Assembly (NCBI GenBank): GCA_003250355.1
Contig: QKGS01000037.1
Span: forward strand, 1 to 64,000
Reading direction: 5' to 3'
Length of the DNA: 64,000 bases
From: Bacteroidota bacterium
GTDB taxonomy: Bacteria > Bacteroidota > Bacteroidia > Bacteroidales > SZUA-534
The notes under the pieces were generated by a model. That model had not been told where the DNA came from. It saw only the letters and a list, made by a program, of their open reading frames with translations, and did not search any database. Every line of letters begins with the position of its first letter. The first letter of the stretch is position 1. The translations under genes were made by a program, and so were the position numbers. Below are positions 1 through 10,200 of this stretch, one piece after another.

Positions 1-75
1 CATTTGTTAAAATTTTATATGGTTTAAATAAATTGGAGACACATATTACTGCCCGACACACCTGACAAGGCATTT

Positions 76-243
76 GCATTTGTATTTTTATAAAAGATGC
101 GCCGGGGAATGAATAATAATTTATAAAATGCTTCCCCGATGCGTCGGTGAGCAAAAAACAATTTACAAAAAGGTTGCCCTACGCGTCGGAGAACGAAAAA
201 CAATTTACAAATTGCTTCACCTGCGTATAGGTAAATGAACTTA
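76..243. repeat. 42-bp imperfect tandem repeat (about 3-4 units; clearest units 118-159, 160-201, 202-243)
   Basis: Recurring AATTTA(T/C)AAA...(G)CGTCGG...GA(G)C(A)AAAAAC blocks with exact 42-nt offset (AATTTA at 118, 160, 202). Confidence 0.75.
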
Positions 244-504
244 TATTTATACGAAATACCTAACTTACTTACAAAAGGCTGAAATCCATGTGTGTGTTTA
301 CACATAAATGCTACAATACCGGATATTAGAAGTACTGAAAACAAGCCCGCCTGAACACAGGTTTCTGATATGTTTGTAAATTGTAACAAAGGGTAACGGT
401 TAATTATTAATGGTGCAAGTTTAATAAAATTTTGGAAATTTGAAAATGAGGGAATGGGGAAATTTGGGAGTGATATCGGTTGTTCGGTGTTTAATTGTTT
501 GAAC

Positions 505-752
505 TTTTGAACTTCTGAACTGCCAACTGTGGACTGCCGACTGGCGACTGCCGACTAAAAAATCATTCAAACATACTTTTTCCTCACTCAGCCATCTCTC
601 TTTTTATTTAATTAAAATTGCGGGTAGTTTTGAATTGAAGTTGGAAGTCGGATGTTAAAACCTGACACCGGACACTAAATTATAAACGCTTGAACTTTTG
701 AACCAGAGACTGAAGACCGGAGACTGAAGACCGGAGACCGGAGACTGCCAAC
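505..752. repeat. Low-complexity 'word' repeat tract (GAACTTTTGAAC / GACTGCC / GAGACTGAAGACCG units)
   Basis: Quasi-periodic reiteration of gactgccgactggcgactgccgac and gagactgaagaccggagactgaagaccggagaccggagactg upstream of the TonB receptor gene. Confidence 0.75.
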
Positions 753-803
753 TCAATTATATTATTATACTAACAGTAATTAAAACACAAAACTTTTATT
801 AAA

Positions 804-3179
804 ATGAAACATTTAACCCTTACTACAGTCATTTTACTATCAGTTATCACTGCTGTGTTCTCTCAGAATCCGGGATCGATACGCGGTACTATAATTGATA
901 AAGTTACAGGCTACCCTCTGATAGGTGCTAATGTAATATTACTCGAATCAGACCCTGTAAACGGAACTACTGCCGATGTTAGTGGTAATTTTATTATAAA
1001 CAATGTCCCTCTGGGTCGCCAATCTATTCAAATTACTTACCTGGGATATAAACCTCAGACAATTCCCAACGTACTTGTAACACAAGGGAAACAGGCATAT
1101 ATCAACATCAGGCTTGAAGAAGATATAACCAATGTTGAAGAAGTTGTTATAAAAGCCGACAGAAATAAAATGGAGGCATTAAATAAAATGGCTTCTGTTA
1201 GTGCCCGCTCATTTTCAATAGAACAAACCGAACGCTTTGCCGGTAGCCTTGGTGACCCTGCACGTATGGTTGCCAACTATGCAGGTGTAAATATGAGTAA
1301 CGACTCGCGCAACGATATTGTAATACGCGGTAATTCGCCTACCGGTGTTCTGTGGCGACTTGAAGGTGTTGAAATACCCAATCCGAACCACTTCGGAGCT
1401 CTGGGTACAACCGGCGGCCCTATCAGCATGATAAACAACAATCAGCTTACCAATTCCGATTTCATGACCGGAGCATTTCCTGCCGAATATGGAAATGCCA
1501 CAGCAGGAGCATTTGACCTGAATATGCGTTCAGGAAACAACCAAAAACATGAGTTTACCGGACAAGTAGGATTCAATGGTTTTGAGCTGGGTGCCGAAGG
1601 CCCTTTGTTTAAAACATTTAACGGACAAAAAGCTACATACATGGTAAATTTCAGATACTCCACTCTTGAAATTTTTCATAAACTGGGGTTCGACTTTGGA
1701 ACCGGTACTGCAATACCCGAATACAAAGACCTCTCATATATGTTTGACCTACCCACTGAAAAAGCCGGACGTTTCAAACTGTTCGGTATGTGGGGCGATA
1801 GCTTTATTCCTATCGGGCGCGACTTTGCAGACTCTACCAGTAATAATTATATGGGCAAAGGTACAGCCGTTGACTTCGGTTCGGAACTTTTTGTAATAGG
1901 TTCGTCGCACACTTATTTTTTCAATGAAAAAACAAAGCTTAAAACAACGCTCTCGTTCCAAACTACAAATGCACAGGCAGTTGTTGACTCTATTATTGAC
2001 CGAAAGTATGCAAAACCTTACGCCCGACAAAACCAGCGTGAAGATAAATACAGCTTATCGTCGAAGCTCACATATAAGCTCAATAAAAAGAACAATATCA
2101 ATACCGGATTCATTGCCGACTATTACGTGGCCTCTTATATTGACAGTGCCTGGTATCCTGAATACAACCGCTTCTTAACCGGCAACGACATAAGTAATGA
2201 GGGCATGGTGCTTATTCAGGCTTTTACCCAATGGCAACATAAGTTCACTGAAAATATATCGTCGTACGCCGGAGTTCACACTCAATATTTTAACCTTAAC
2301 GGCGATTTTGCACTGGAACCTCGCCTGGGTATGAAATGGCAGTTCATGCCATCGCATAGTTTCAATGCCGGATTTGGTGTTCACAGCCAAACTCAGCCAA
2401 AAACAAATTACTTCCTGATTACACACGATACTATTAATCACAAACAATATTTAACAAACAAAAACATGGGCTTTACAAAGAGTAATCACTATGTATTCGG
2501 ATATACTTACAATATAAATGAAGATTTCAGACTGAAAGCTGAAACATATTACCAACATATTTATAATGTTCCTGTAAAATACGGATTCCCTGAATACTCA
2601 ATGCTGAATACCGGCGACAGCTTTGGAGGCGGACTTGAAGACAGCCTTGTAAATGAAGGTACTGGAAAGAATTACGGCTTGGAAATAACTCTTGAAAAAT
2701 ACCTGAGTAACGGTTATTACTTCCTGCTTACAACCTCGCTTTATGATTCAAAATACAAAGGATACGACGGCGTGGAAAGGAATACAGCATTTAATGGAAA
2801 TTATGTAATTAACCTGTTGGCCGGATATGAATATATTATAAATGACAAGTTCATGCTTACATTTGACTCAAAGGCAAACTGGTCGGGAGGTAAGCGATAT
2901 GTTCCTTTAGATATAGAGCAATCTGCCATAGACGACGCCCCTGTGTACAACTGGGATTATGCCTACAAAAATCAATATTCGCCATATTTCCGTATTGATT
3001 TCAGAATAGGATTAAAACACAATTCTGCAAAGTATTCTCAGGAATGGGCTATCGACTTACAGAATTTAACTAACTACCAAAGTGTATTTTCACAATCGTA
3101 CGACTCTGAAAAAAATGAGATGTATGAAACATATCAGCAGGAATTTATGCCAATGTTCTTATACCGTATCAATTTCTAA
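804..3179 (+). CDS. TonB-dependent receptor with N-terminal carboxypeptidase-regulatory-like domain
   Basis: Signal peptide, GTIIDKVTGYPLIGANVILL (CarbopepD_reg-like), plug-like region DIVIRGNSPTGVLWRLEGVEIPNPNHFG, C-terminal beta-strand ending in F. Confidence 0.9.
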   Translation: MKHLTLTTVILLSVITAVFSQNPGSIRGTIIDKVTGYPLIGANVILLESDPVNGTTADVSGNFIINNVPLGRQSIQITYLGYKPQTIPNVLVTQGKQAYINIRLEEDITNVEEVVIKADRNKMEALNKMASVSARSFSIEQTERFAGSLGDPARMVANYAGVNMSNDSRNDIVIRGNSPTGVLWRLEGVEIPNPNHFGALGTTGGPISMINNNQLTNSDFMTGAFPAEYGNATAGAFDLNMRSGNNQKHEFTGQVGFNGFELGAEGPLFKTFNGQKATYMVNFRYSTLEIFHKLGFDFGTGTAIPEYKDLSYMFDLPTEKAGRFKLFGMWGDSFIPIGRDFADSTSNNYMGKGTAVDFGSELFVIGSSHTYFFNEKTKLKTTLSFQTTNAQAVVDSIIDRKYAKPYARQNQREDKYSLSSKLTYKLNKKNNINTGFIADYYVASYIDSAWYPEYNRFLTGNDISNEGMVLIQAFTQWQHKFTENISSYAGVHTQYFNLNGDFALEPRLGMKWQFMPSHSFNAGFGVHSQTQPKTNYFLITHDTINHKQYLTNKNMGFTKSNHYVFGYTYNINEDFRLKAETYYQHIYNVPVKYGFPEYSMLNTGDSFGGGLEDSLVNEGTGKNYGLEITLEKYLSNGYYFLLTTSLYDSKYKGYDGVERNTAFNGNYVINLLAGYEYIINDKFMLTFDSKANWSGGKRYVPLDIEQSAIDDAPVYNWDYAYKNQYSPYFRIDFRIGLKHNSAKYSQEWAIDLQNLTNYQSVFSQSYDSEKNEMYETYQQEFMPMFLYRINF

Positions 3180-3266
3180 ACCTGAAAAATATAATTTACT
3201 TTGATTTATAAGATACAGGTACTGTAATATTGTTTCTTTGTACCTGATACCAAATACTAAAATAAC

Positions 3267-4307
3267 ATGAATAATAACTTCATATACAAATACAATCCGA
3301 AAAGAACGTTGTTTATTGTTATACCACTTGTGAGTATTCTTATAACTCTGGCATACCTTACTTCCGGTGCAGCCAACCTTGAAAAAACGGCAAAATGGTT
3401 CCCTTTTTTAAACGGCATCATATCAACCGGAGGTATTTGGCTCGGATGCTACATGATAGTTACTTTTTTATGGAAAAAATTCCCATGGGAACGTTCACCT
3501 GTTAAACATCTGGTAATAGAAATACTTGCCATCACACTTTACGTTTGTTTATTTGGCTTACTTCTGATTGGATTGAGAAAAGCTTTTCCGGAATATTATA
3601 AAACCGCAAATATACAGATTCCAAAAATCTTCGATTTCCTGATTACGCTGCTTATTACTTACTTTATTACGTGCATTCATGAAGCAATTTTCTTTTATCG
3701 CCAGTGGAAGTTTCACTTTTCAAAATCGGCACGGCTTGAAAAAGATAATATGGAAGCCCGGTACGAAACTCTGAAATCACAAATAAACCCTCACTTCCTG
3801 TTCAATAGCCTCAACAGCTTATCAATGCTTGTTGATGACAATAAAAATGCTACAAACTATATTCAAAATCTGTCGGAATTCTTACGCTACGGCCTAAAAA
3901 GCAACAACCGCGAGCTTGTATTGGTCAAAGATGAGGTAAAGGTTGTAGAAAAATATATACTGCTTCAAAAAACACGCTTTGCTGAAAATATTGAAATAAA
4001 TATCAATATTGATGAACGGTTTTATCATTATTCACTACCTCCTATGACTTTGCAGATACTTGTTGAAAACTGTATAAAACACAATATTATTTCAAAAAAT
4101 AAGCCTCTGAAAATTGATATTTCTGCACACAATAACGCTATTACAGTTAAAAACAACCTCCAACTTAAAAGCAATGTTGAAAGTACCGGTCATGGCATAA
4201 AAAATATTAAAGCCCGCCTGGCATTTTTTACAAACTCTGAACTAAAAATTACAGAAACAAAAAGCGAATTCAAAGTAGTAGTGCCTCTGCTTACTATTGA
4301 ACTATAA
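3267..4307 (+). CDS. LytS/YehU-type sensor histidine kinase
   Basis: TM helices then LKSQINPHFLFNSLNSLSMLV (His_kinase motif) and LVENCIKHN, GHGIKNIKARL. Confidence 0.93.
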   Translation: MNNNFIYKYNPKRTLFIVIPLVSILITLAYLTSGAANLEKTAKWFPFLNGIISTGGIWLGCYMIVTFLWKKFPWERSPVKHLVIEILAITLYVCLFGLLLIGLRKAFPEYYKTANIQIPKIFDFLITLLITYFITCIHEAIFFYRQWKFHFSKSARLEKDNMEARYETLKSQINPHFLFNSLNSLSMLVDDNKNATNYIQNLSEFLRYGLKSNNRELVLVKDEVKVVEKYILLQKTRFAENIEININIDERFYHYSLPPMTLQILVENCIKHNIISKNKPLKIDISAHNNAITVKNNLQLKSNVESTGHGIKNIKARLAFFTNSELKITETKSEFKVVVPLLTIEL

Positions 4308-4317
4308 ACATACCAAT

Positions 4318-5076
4318 ATGACAAAAGCTTTAATAATAGAAGACGAATTGCCGGCAGCCACAAGGCTTACAAAGCTAATACATGAAGCCGACTCTGAAAT
4401 TGAAATAATTGAAACACTTGACAGTGTGGAATCTGCTATTAAGTGGTTTAAAAACAATCAGCATCCCGACCTACTGTTTCTTGACATTCAGCTTGGCGAC
4501 GGACTTAGTTTTGAAATTTTCAACCATGTCAATGTTGAGTCATTTGTAATATTCACAACCGCTTACGATGAGTATGCAATTAAAGCATTTGAACTAAACA
4601 GCATCGATTACCTTCTAAAACCAATTGATAGCGAGAAGCTGAAATATAGTATTGAAAAATTCAATCGCCTAAAAAGCCGGTCAGAACCAATCAACATTAA
4701 CTCAATCATTGACACAATTCAATTATCGAAAAAAGAATTCAAAAAACGCTTTGTAGTTAATATCGGAAGTAAGCTGAAATCAATAGAAACATCTGATATT
4801 GTATACTTCTATGTAATGGAAAAAGGGGCATATTTCTTTACCAATGACGGGCGAAACTACCCAATTGATTTTTCACTCGACAAACTCGAATCACTATTGA
4901 ATCCCGATGATTTTTTCAGAATTAACAGACAAGCCATTATCAACTATAAATACATTAATAAAATAAGCATATTCTCAAAAAGCCGCATAAAGCTTGAAAC
5001 ACTACCTGCCAATGAAGTTGAACTACTGGTAAGCTCCAATAAAAGCCACCACTTCCGTCTATGGCTCGATAAGTAG
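4318..5076 (+). CDS. LytTR-family response regulator (ORF track start 4297; likely start MTKALIIEDE)
   Basis: Receiver domain (ALIIEDE...DLLFLDIQLGDG...DYLLKPID) plus LytTR domain (FFRINRQAIINYKYINKI). Confidence 0.93.
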   Translation: MTKALIIEDELPAATRLTKLIHEADSEIEIIETLDSVESAIKWFKNNQHPDLLFLDIQLGDGLSFEIFNHVNVESFVIFTTAYDEYAIKAFELNSIDYLLKPIDSEKLKYSIEKFNRLKSRSEPININSIIDTIQLSKKEFKKRFVVNIGSKLKSIETSDIVYFYVMEKGAYFFTNDGRNYPIDFSLDKLESLLNPDDFFRINRQAIINYKYINKISIFSKSRIKLETLPANEVELLVSSNKSHHFRLWLDK

Positions 5077-5079
5077 AAT

Positions 5080-5262
5080 AGCGGGTTGCGGGTTGCGGGT
5101 TGCAAGGTTACAGGATTGCAGGGTTACAGGGTTGCAAGGTGCAGGGTTACGGGTTGCAAGTTGAATGGAGACTGGAGACTGGAGACTGTGGACTGGAGAC
5201 TGTGGACTGTTGCAAGTTACAAGTTGCGGGTTGCTAGTATCTTGTGTCTTGTGTGTTGTGTC
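5080..5262. repeat. Low-complexity 'word' repeat tract (GGGTTGC / GGAGACT / TCTTGTG units)
   Basis: gcgggttgcgggttgcgggttgcaagg..., tggagactggagactggagactgtggactggagactgtggactg, tcttgtgtcttgtgtgttgtgtcttg. Confidence 0.8.
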
Positions 5263-5385
5263 TTGAACACCTTATTTTTTTCATCCTCTATTGTATAATA
5301 TTTTCAAAATTGTTAAATTTAATACAAGAACATCATAAGTGTCCTTATCAATATTTTCTATTATTAACTTTTAAATTCCTGCCTT

Positions 5386-6204
5386 ATGAAAACATTTTAT
5401 ATAACTCTGCTATCGGCACTCATAGCATTGAGTAGTTCTGCACAGTGGGATATCACTTTCGATAATCAAAAATCTGATATAAGCGGTCACTGGACTTTGA
5501 GTAAAAAAGTAGGTGAAAGTATTACCATAGAGGGAACTATGCCAAATGAAAACCTCTCGTCGGCTTGGATTGATATTATACTTGTTAATGTCGACGACTG
5601 GAGTACAATTGAAGAAGTAAACCTGATAAACATTGACCTTTCAGGCAAAATATACGAAACCATTATGATACCTGCCAAAACAAAATCGACATTCAACTTT
5701 GAAAATGACTCTTACCTTTATTTGGTACGTGTAGTTGGCGAATACGGTGGAAGCTCTTGGCAAAACAGAATTGCCGCTCTTAATGTTCTTCCTGCTGAAG
5801 GGATACCGGGAAACATAGCAATAAGCTTTAACGGTAAAAATCAAGGAATGCGTCACAATGAATCGCTCCCTTTGAAAAAACAATTACCCGGTTCAAAAAT
5901 ATCGCTGGAATATGAATTTAGTGCAGCACATTACGGAGCTAAGCCAACTAAAGTTGTAGCAAAACTTATGCAGGTAAACTCATCGTGGGTTACAGTTGGC
6001 AAACCTTTATTAATTGAGTCTGCAGCCGTTTCGAGTACCGAAACAAAAGGGGAACTTACTGTAACTCTTCCGTCAGATATAACCCCAAGCAATAAACTAC
6101 CAGAGACTGATTTCTATATTCTGCAAGCTCTTGTATACTATGGGAAAGTTCCTTTGTTTTCAATTATTAAACTTAGCATTGATGCCCCCGGCACACAACA
6201 ATAA
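5386..6204 (+). CDS. hypothetical secreted protein
   Basis: Signal peptide MKTFYITLLSALIALSSSAQ; no family recognised. Confidence 0.75.
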   Translation: MKTFYITLLSALIALSSSAQWDITFDNQKSDISGHWTLSKKVGESITIEGTMPNENLSSAWIDIILVNVDDWSTIEEVNLINIDLSGKIYETIMIPAKTKSTFNFENDSYLYLVRVVGEYGGSSWQNRIAALNVLPAEGIPGNIAISFNGKNQGMRHNESLPLKKQLPGSKISLEYEFSAAHYGAKPTKVVAKLMQVNSSWVTVGKPLLIESAAVSSTETKGELTVTLPSDITPSNKLPETDFYILQALVYYGKVPLFSIIKLSIDAPGTQQ

Positions 6205-6246
6205 CCGATTAATATTATTCATTAATAATACTGAAGTCCCTCTTTA

Positions 6247-6275
6247 CTGTCCGCCATTGGCGGACAGTTTTTTTT
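6247..6275 (+). terminator. intrinsic terminator
   Basis: CTGTCCGCC-ATT-GGCGGACAG perfect 9-bp arms followed by T tract. Confidence 0.9.
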
Positions 6276-6341
6276 GTTTGCTGTCATAAAATTTGCTAAA
6301 ACCAACCTTTTAAAGTTTATTTGTAATTAAAATAAATAAAA

Positions 6342-6857
6342 ATGATTCGATTAATTACATCTATATTCTTTGCAGCATTGCTGTCTATATTTGCGCAAAG
6401 CCAGGAACTAAAATGGTACACAATTGAAGAAGCTGCTGAACTCAACAAAAAAGCTCCCCGCAAAATTTTAATTGACGTATATACCGACTGGTGTGGTTGG
6501 TGCAAGGTTATGGATCGAGAAACATTCAGCAACCCTGCTATTGCTAAAATACTATCAGAAAAATATTACCCCGTTAAACTTAATGCCGAACAACGTGAAC
6601 CAATTGTATTTCAAGGTCATGAATTTAAAAACAGTGGTGAAGGAAGTCGCCCGGTACACGAATTTGCAGCAACTATACTTAACGGTAAAATGTCGTACCC
6701 TTCAATAGTTTTTATCGATGAACAGAATAGACTTATAACAGCTGTTCCCGGATTTAAAAAACCCGACCAAATGGAACCGCTACTTATGTTTATTCATGCT
6801 TCACTTTACGAAAAAGGAGTTGATTATCAGCAATATGTTGAAAATTACGGAAAATAA
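6342..6857 (+). CDS. thioredoxin-fold protein
   Basis: Signal peptide; KILIDVYTDWCGWCKVMDRETF (CxxC) and YPSIVFIDE. Confidence 0.9.
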   Translation: MIRLITSIFFAALLSIFAQSQELKWYTIEEAAELNKKAPRKILIDVYTDWCGWCKVMDRETFSNPAIAKILSEKYYPVKLNAEQREPIVFQGHEFKNSGEGSRPVHEFAATILNGKMSYPSIVFIDEQNRLITAVPGFKKPDQMEPLLMFIHASLYEKGVDYQQYVENYGK

Positions 6858-6880
6858 TTACAGCTCTAATACTATTAACA

Positions 6881-7915
6881 CTATTGCTTAAATATAAGAG
6901 AAGAAAAAACTCTTAACTTCTTCACAAAAAAAGCATATACTATACTTTTATAGTACATCTCATTGTGATAAAAAACAGTTCTTAACGACTTATTTTCAAT
7001 ACGCTTTTTAGTAAAATCACCTAGCATAATGTAAAAAGAAATATGCGCCTTTATTACAGCAGCAAAGAATGATATTTTACCCTGCATAATGTACATTACT
7101 GCCGAAATACCATCGAGAATAAGTCGTGCAAACATAGTCGATGCCAGCCTGTTTTGCGGAAGGTTTTTATACAACAACAACAAACTGTTTCGGTAATTCA
7201 GATAGAGCTTACGCGGATTATTATTTGGCAACGTACCTCCACCAACATGATACACCACCGACTCCGGATAATACATTACTCTATATCCTCTGTTCTTCAT
7301 ACGCCAGCAAAGGTCTATCTCCTCCATATGTGCAAAAAACTGCTCATCGAGACACCCTACACTATGATATATACTTGAACGCACAAAAAAACAGGCTCCG
7401 GTTGCCCAAAATATCTCTGAATCAACATTATACTGACCACAATCCTTCTCTATCTCACTCAATATTCGTCCCCTGCAAAAAGGAAACCCGTATTTATCGA
7501 TAAATCCCCCGGCAGCTCCCGCGTATTCAAAAGTGTCTTTATCATTATAAGCCAGTAGCTTTGGCATTGCTGCAACAATAGTACTATCAGCGTCCATTTT
7601 TGCTATTATCGGGCTTATCCAATTAGGAGTAACTTCAATATCGGAATTGAGCAAAACATAATACTCGGCCTCTATCTGCTTCAATGCACGATTATAACCT
7701 CCGGTAAAACCATAGTTCTTATCCAATAACAATAGCTTTACTTGAGGATAATTCTGCTTAAGAAATTGTATACTCAAGTCTGTTGAACCATTATCGGCAA
7801 CCCATACTTCATACCTCTCGCCTACCGAATACTCCGAAACTGACGGCATAAATTGTTTAAGATACCCCTCCCCGTTCCAGTTTAATATTACTACTGCTAC
7901 TTTTGCTTTGCTCAT
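6881..7915 (-). CDS. glycosyltransferase family 2
   Basis: VAVVILNWNGEGYLKQFMPS...VWVADNGSTDLS...YYVLLNSDIEVTP...GACFFVRSSIY. Confidence 0.93.
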   Translation of the reverse strand: MSKAKVAVVILNWNGEGYLKQFMPSVSEYSVGERYEVWVADNGSTDLSIQFLKQNYPQVKLLLLDKNYGFTGGYNRALKQIEAEYYVLLNSDIEVTPNWISPIIAKMDADSTIVAAMPKLLAYNDKDTFEYAGAAGGFIDKYGFPFCRGRILSEIEKDCGQYNVDSEIFWATGACFFVRSSIYHSVGCLDEQFFAHMEEIDLCWRMKNRGYRVMYYPESVVYHVGGGTLPNNNPRKLYLNYRNSLLLLYKNLPQNRLASTMFARLILDGISAVMYIMQGKISFFAAVIKAHISFYIMLGDFTKKRIENKSLRTVFYHNEMYYKSIVYAFFVKKLRVFSSLIFKQ

Positions 7916-7953
7916 AATTGTTGGCGAATATAACCAAAAAACCTTGCTGCCGC

Positions 7954-9384
7954 TTAATTTCTGTTAAAATATTGTAATACTTCTGGTGTTGCAGGTACAT
8001 TGCCTTTATACAATATATTAAGCCAATCAGAGTTATTAATATCGGCTTTCATATTTGAATGCAATAATTTATAACTACTGTCCAACTTATAAAATATAAA
8101 TTTCACATCGTACTGATCTTCAATTGAATAATAATGCCACACTTCATAAGGATATGCCGACTTGTCGGCATATTTATCTATCACACTGTTAGGTGCACCA
8201 TACATCAAATAAACTCTCCCTTTATCTGTCTCTATTCCATGCTTACTCTCTGTTGCAAACATATTATTTACAATAATTACTTTTGCCATATAATCTTCGT
8301 AAGCCTGTTCTGCACTCTTTTCATTTCTTGCTTTCCAAAATGCATATAAAAACTTTTTCATAGAATTATACCCTCCGCTTTTAACTAAAGAGTCGATATA
8401 TGATAGTTCGTATTTATTACTTATCGGTTTTAACAAACCCATTACTTTAACCAATGAATCGTTTGAAAAAGAATCGGTAAACTTACCATAAGCAGAAATA
8501 TTATAATTAGTCATTGGCAATTTAACATTCGTATTTATTCGCTCAAAATACCTCTTCTTTACCAATACCGGCTTATCTTTCATTGTAAGTATTTCACATA
8601 CAAAATAGTATTTACCCGTAGGCAATCTCTTTATATCCACACTTCCCGATATAACATTCTTATTCCTTGCCTTATCTGTTGAAAAATAACTCATATCAGA
8701 GAATCGCTTCCCTGTGTGAACTTCTTCAATATAACATCTGACAGCAAAATCTTCGAGCGGTTGAAATCCATTCGATGCCCAATATAACTCTGAATAAAAC
8801 TTAATAATATTTTCGCTAGAGCTAAATATATTGGTCTCAAATGGCACACATTCATTACCGTCACGTACTCTTATGTTTTTATCTTGTGTTGGAAAATAAT
8901 CCTTCAAAAATTGTATTCCACTCAGCGACATTTTATTCAATGCAATATCTGCAACAACATAAGTACTCAACCTATAATCTTTTAGCTCTTTAGCTCCATT
9001 CAAGTCTTCAACAATCAAATCGAAACTATACACTCCTTCAGGTAAATATATTTTTTGTATATCGGTAAAACTCTGAAATTCGGTAATAGAAAAATTATAT
9101 AGCGGACTCTTCAAATTATATTTCCTATACTCCTTTATATCATCACCATTTTTAAACAACATGGTTACCTCAAGCGATGCCTGTTTTAAACCATTGCTCC
9201 CTTTAATATAATTCAAATTGTTGCCATTAATTGTAAGATATGTTTCTAAGTAAATACCATTATTGTATGAATAATAAGGTATACTATAAAAATAAGCATC
9301 AATACTATTTTGTGCACCTATGTTGTGCAAGCCAACTATTAATACAACTACTACTGATAATGTTTTTACAAGTATTTTTCTCAT
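7954..9384 (-). CDS. GWxTD domain-containing protein
   Basis: C-terminal YEDYMAKVIIVNNMFATESKHGIETDKGRVYLMYGAPNSV...YEVWHYY typical of GWxTD family; signal peptide. Confidence 0.82.
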   Translation of the reverse strand: MRKILVKTLSVVVVLIVGLHNIGAQNSIDAYFYSIPYYSYNNGIYLETYLTINGNNLNYIKGSNGLKQASLEVTMLFKNGDDIKEYRKYNLKSPLYNFSITEFQSFTDIQKIYLPEGVYSFDLIVEDLNGAKELKDYRLSTYVVADIALNKMSLSGIQFLKDYFPTQDKNIRVRDGNECVPFETNIFSSSENIIKFYSELYWASNGFQPLEDFAVRCYIEEVHTGKRFSDMSYFSTDKARNKNVISGSVDIKRLPTGKYYFVCEILTMKDKPVLVKKRYFERINTNVKLPMTNYNISAYGKFTDSFSNDSLVKVMGLLKPISNKYELSYIDSLVKSGGYNSMKKFLYAFWKARNEKSAEQAYEDYMAKVIIVNNMFATESKHGIETDKGRVYLMYGAPNSVIDKYADKSAYPYEVWHYYSIEDQYDVKFIFYKLDSSYKLLHSNMKADINNSDWLNILYKGNVPATPEVLQYFNRN

Positions 9385-9404
9385 AACAATAAAGATATTC
9401 GTTT

Positions 9405-10193
9405 TTACATATTCTCTTTAAGCAATAATAATAAATCATTATAAACCCCGGGAGTGGCTGCTAACATTTCTCTACCAAATAAATAATTATTACCTCCCGA
9501 ATAGTCGCCAACTTTTCCTCCTGCTCTTTCTACAAGATATATTCCTGCGGCAACATCCCATGCACTCAATCCATATTCAAAAAAACCACAAAACCTACCT
9601 GCTGCCACATATGCCAAATCGGTAGCAGCCGAACCGGTACGTCTTAATCCATGTGAACTTGTAACTACTTTATGTACTACTTGTAAATGACCAGTTAGCC
9701 GCGAAAAATCATTTACCGGCATTCCTGCGCATATTAATGCATCGCTCATTGATTGTGCTGTTGATACTTTTATCTCATTCTCATCGCAAAATACACCAAT
9801 ACCTTCCCATGAATAAAACAGTTCATTTCTGCCTAATTCATAAACTACTCCAAATATTGTTCTGTTATTCTTTTGCAATGCAATACTAACAGAGTGTGGA
9901 GCTACTCCATGTATAAAATTTGTAGTTCCATCAAGTGGGTCTATTATCCACAAATATTCCTCACCATTACTTCCTGCTGTCCCCTCTTCGGCTATAAAAC
10001 CACTACCGGGTAATATTTCCGACAACCCCTTTACTAGTTTCTGTTCCGATTGTTTATCGACAAAAGACACAAAATCATTAGTCCCTTTTGCTTCAACTAC
10101 ACTTCTGTTAAAAGCCTTACCTTCAGTTTTAATAAAAGAACCTACCTCTTTTACCAGCTCTATTACACTTTTGCCAATTATATTTAAATCCAT
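9405..10193 (-). CDS. suhB: inositol monophosphatase family protein (SuhB-like)
   Basis: IAEEGT...LWIIDPLDGTTNFIHG...LSAWDVAAGIYLVERAGG. Confidence 0.9.
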   Translation of the reverse strand: MDLNIIGKSVIELVKEVGSFIKTEGKAFNRSVVEAKGTNDFVSFVDKQSEQKLVKGLSEILPGSGFIAEEGTAGSNGEEYLWIIDPLDGTTNFIHGVAPHSVSIALQKNNRTIFGVVYELGRNELFYSWEGIGVFCDENEIKVSTAQSMSDALICAGMPVNDFSRLTGHLQVVHKVVTSSHGLRRTGSAATDLAYVAAGRFCGFFEYGLSAWDVAAGIYLVERAGGKVGDYSGGNNYLFGREMLAATPGVYNDLLLLLKENM

Positions 10194-10200
10194 TTTTTCC

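Noticed and set aside
118-243. Possible CRISPR array
   Set aside because: Repeats are contiguous 42-bp imperfect units without unique spacers; no cas genes in the window.
24-389. 121-aa minus-strand ORF with internal KLFF..RR repeats
   Set aside because: The peptide repeat is simply the translation of the 42-bp non-coding tandem repeat; no start context or family support.
1055-2447. Several antisense/alternate-frame ORFs inside the TonB receptor gene
   Set aside because: Shadow ORFs of a strongly supported gene; same reasoning applied to other ORFs nested in murA, GT2, prfB, prmC, MCP, leuA etc.
5086-5298. 70-aa plus-strand ORF (MRVAGCKVTGLQGYRVARCRVTG...)
   Set aside because: Translation of the low-complexity word repeat; not a believable protein.
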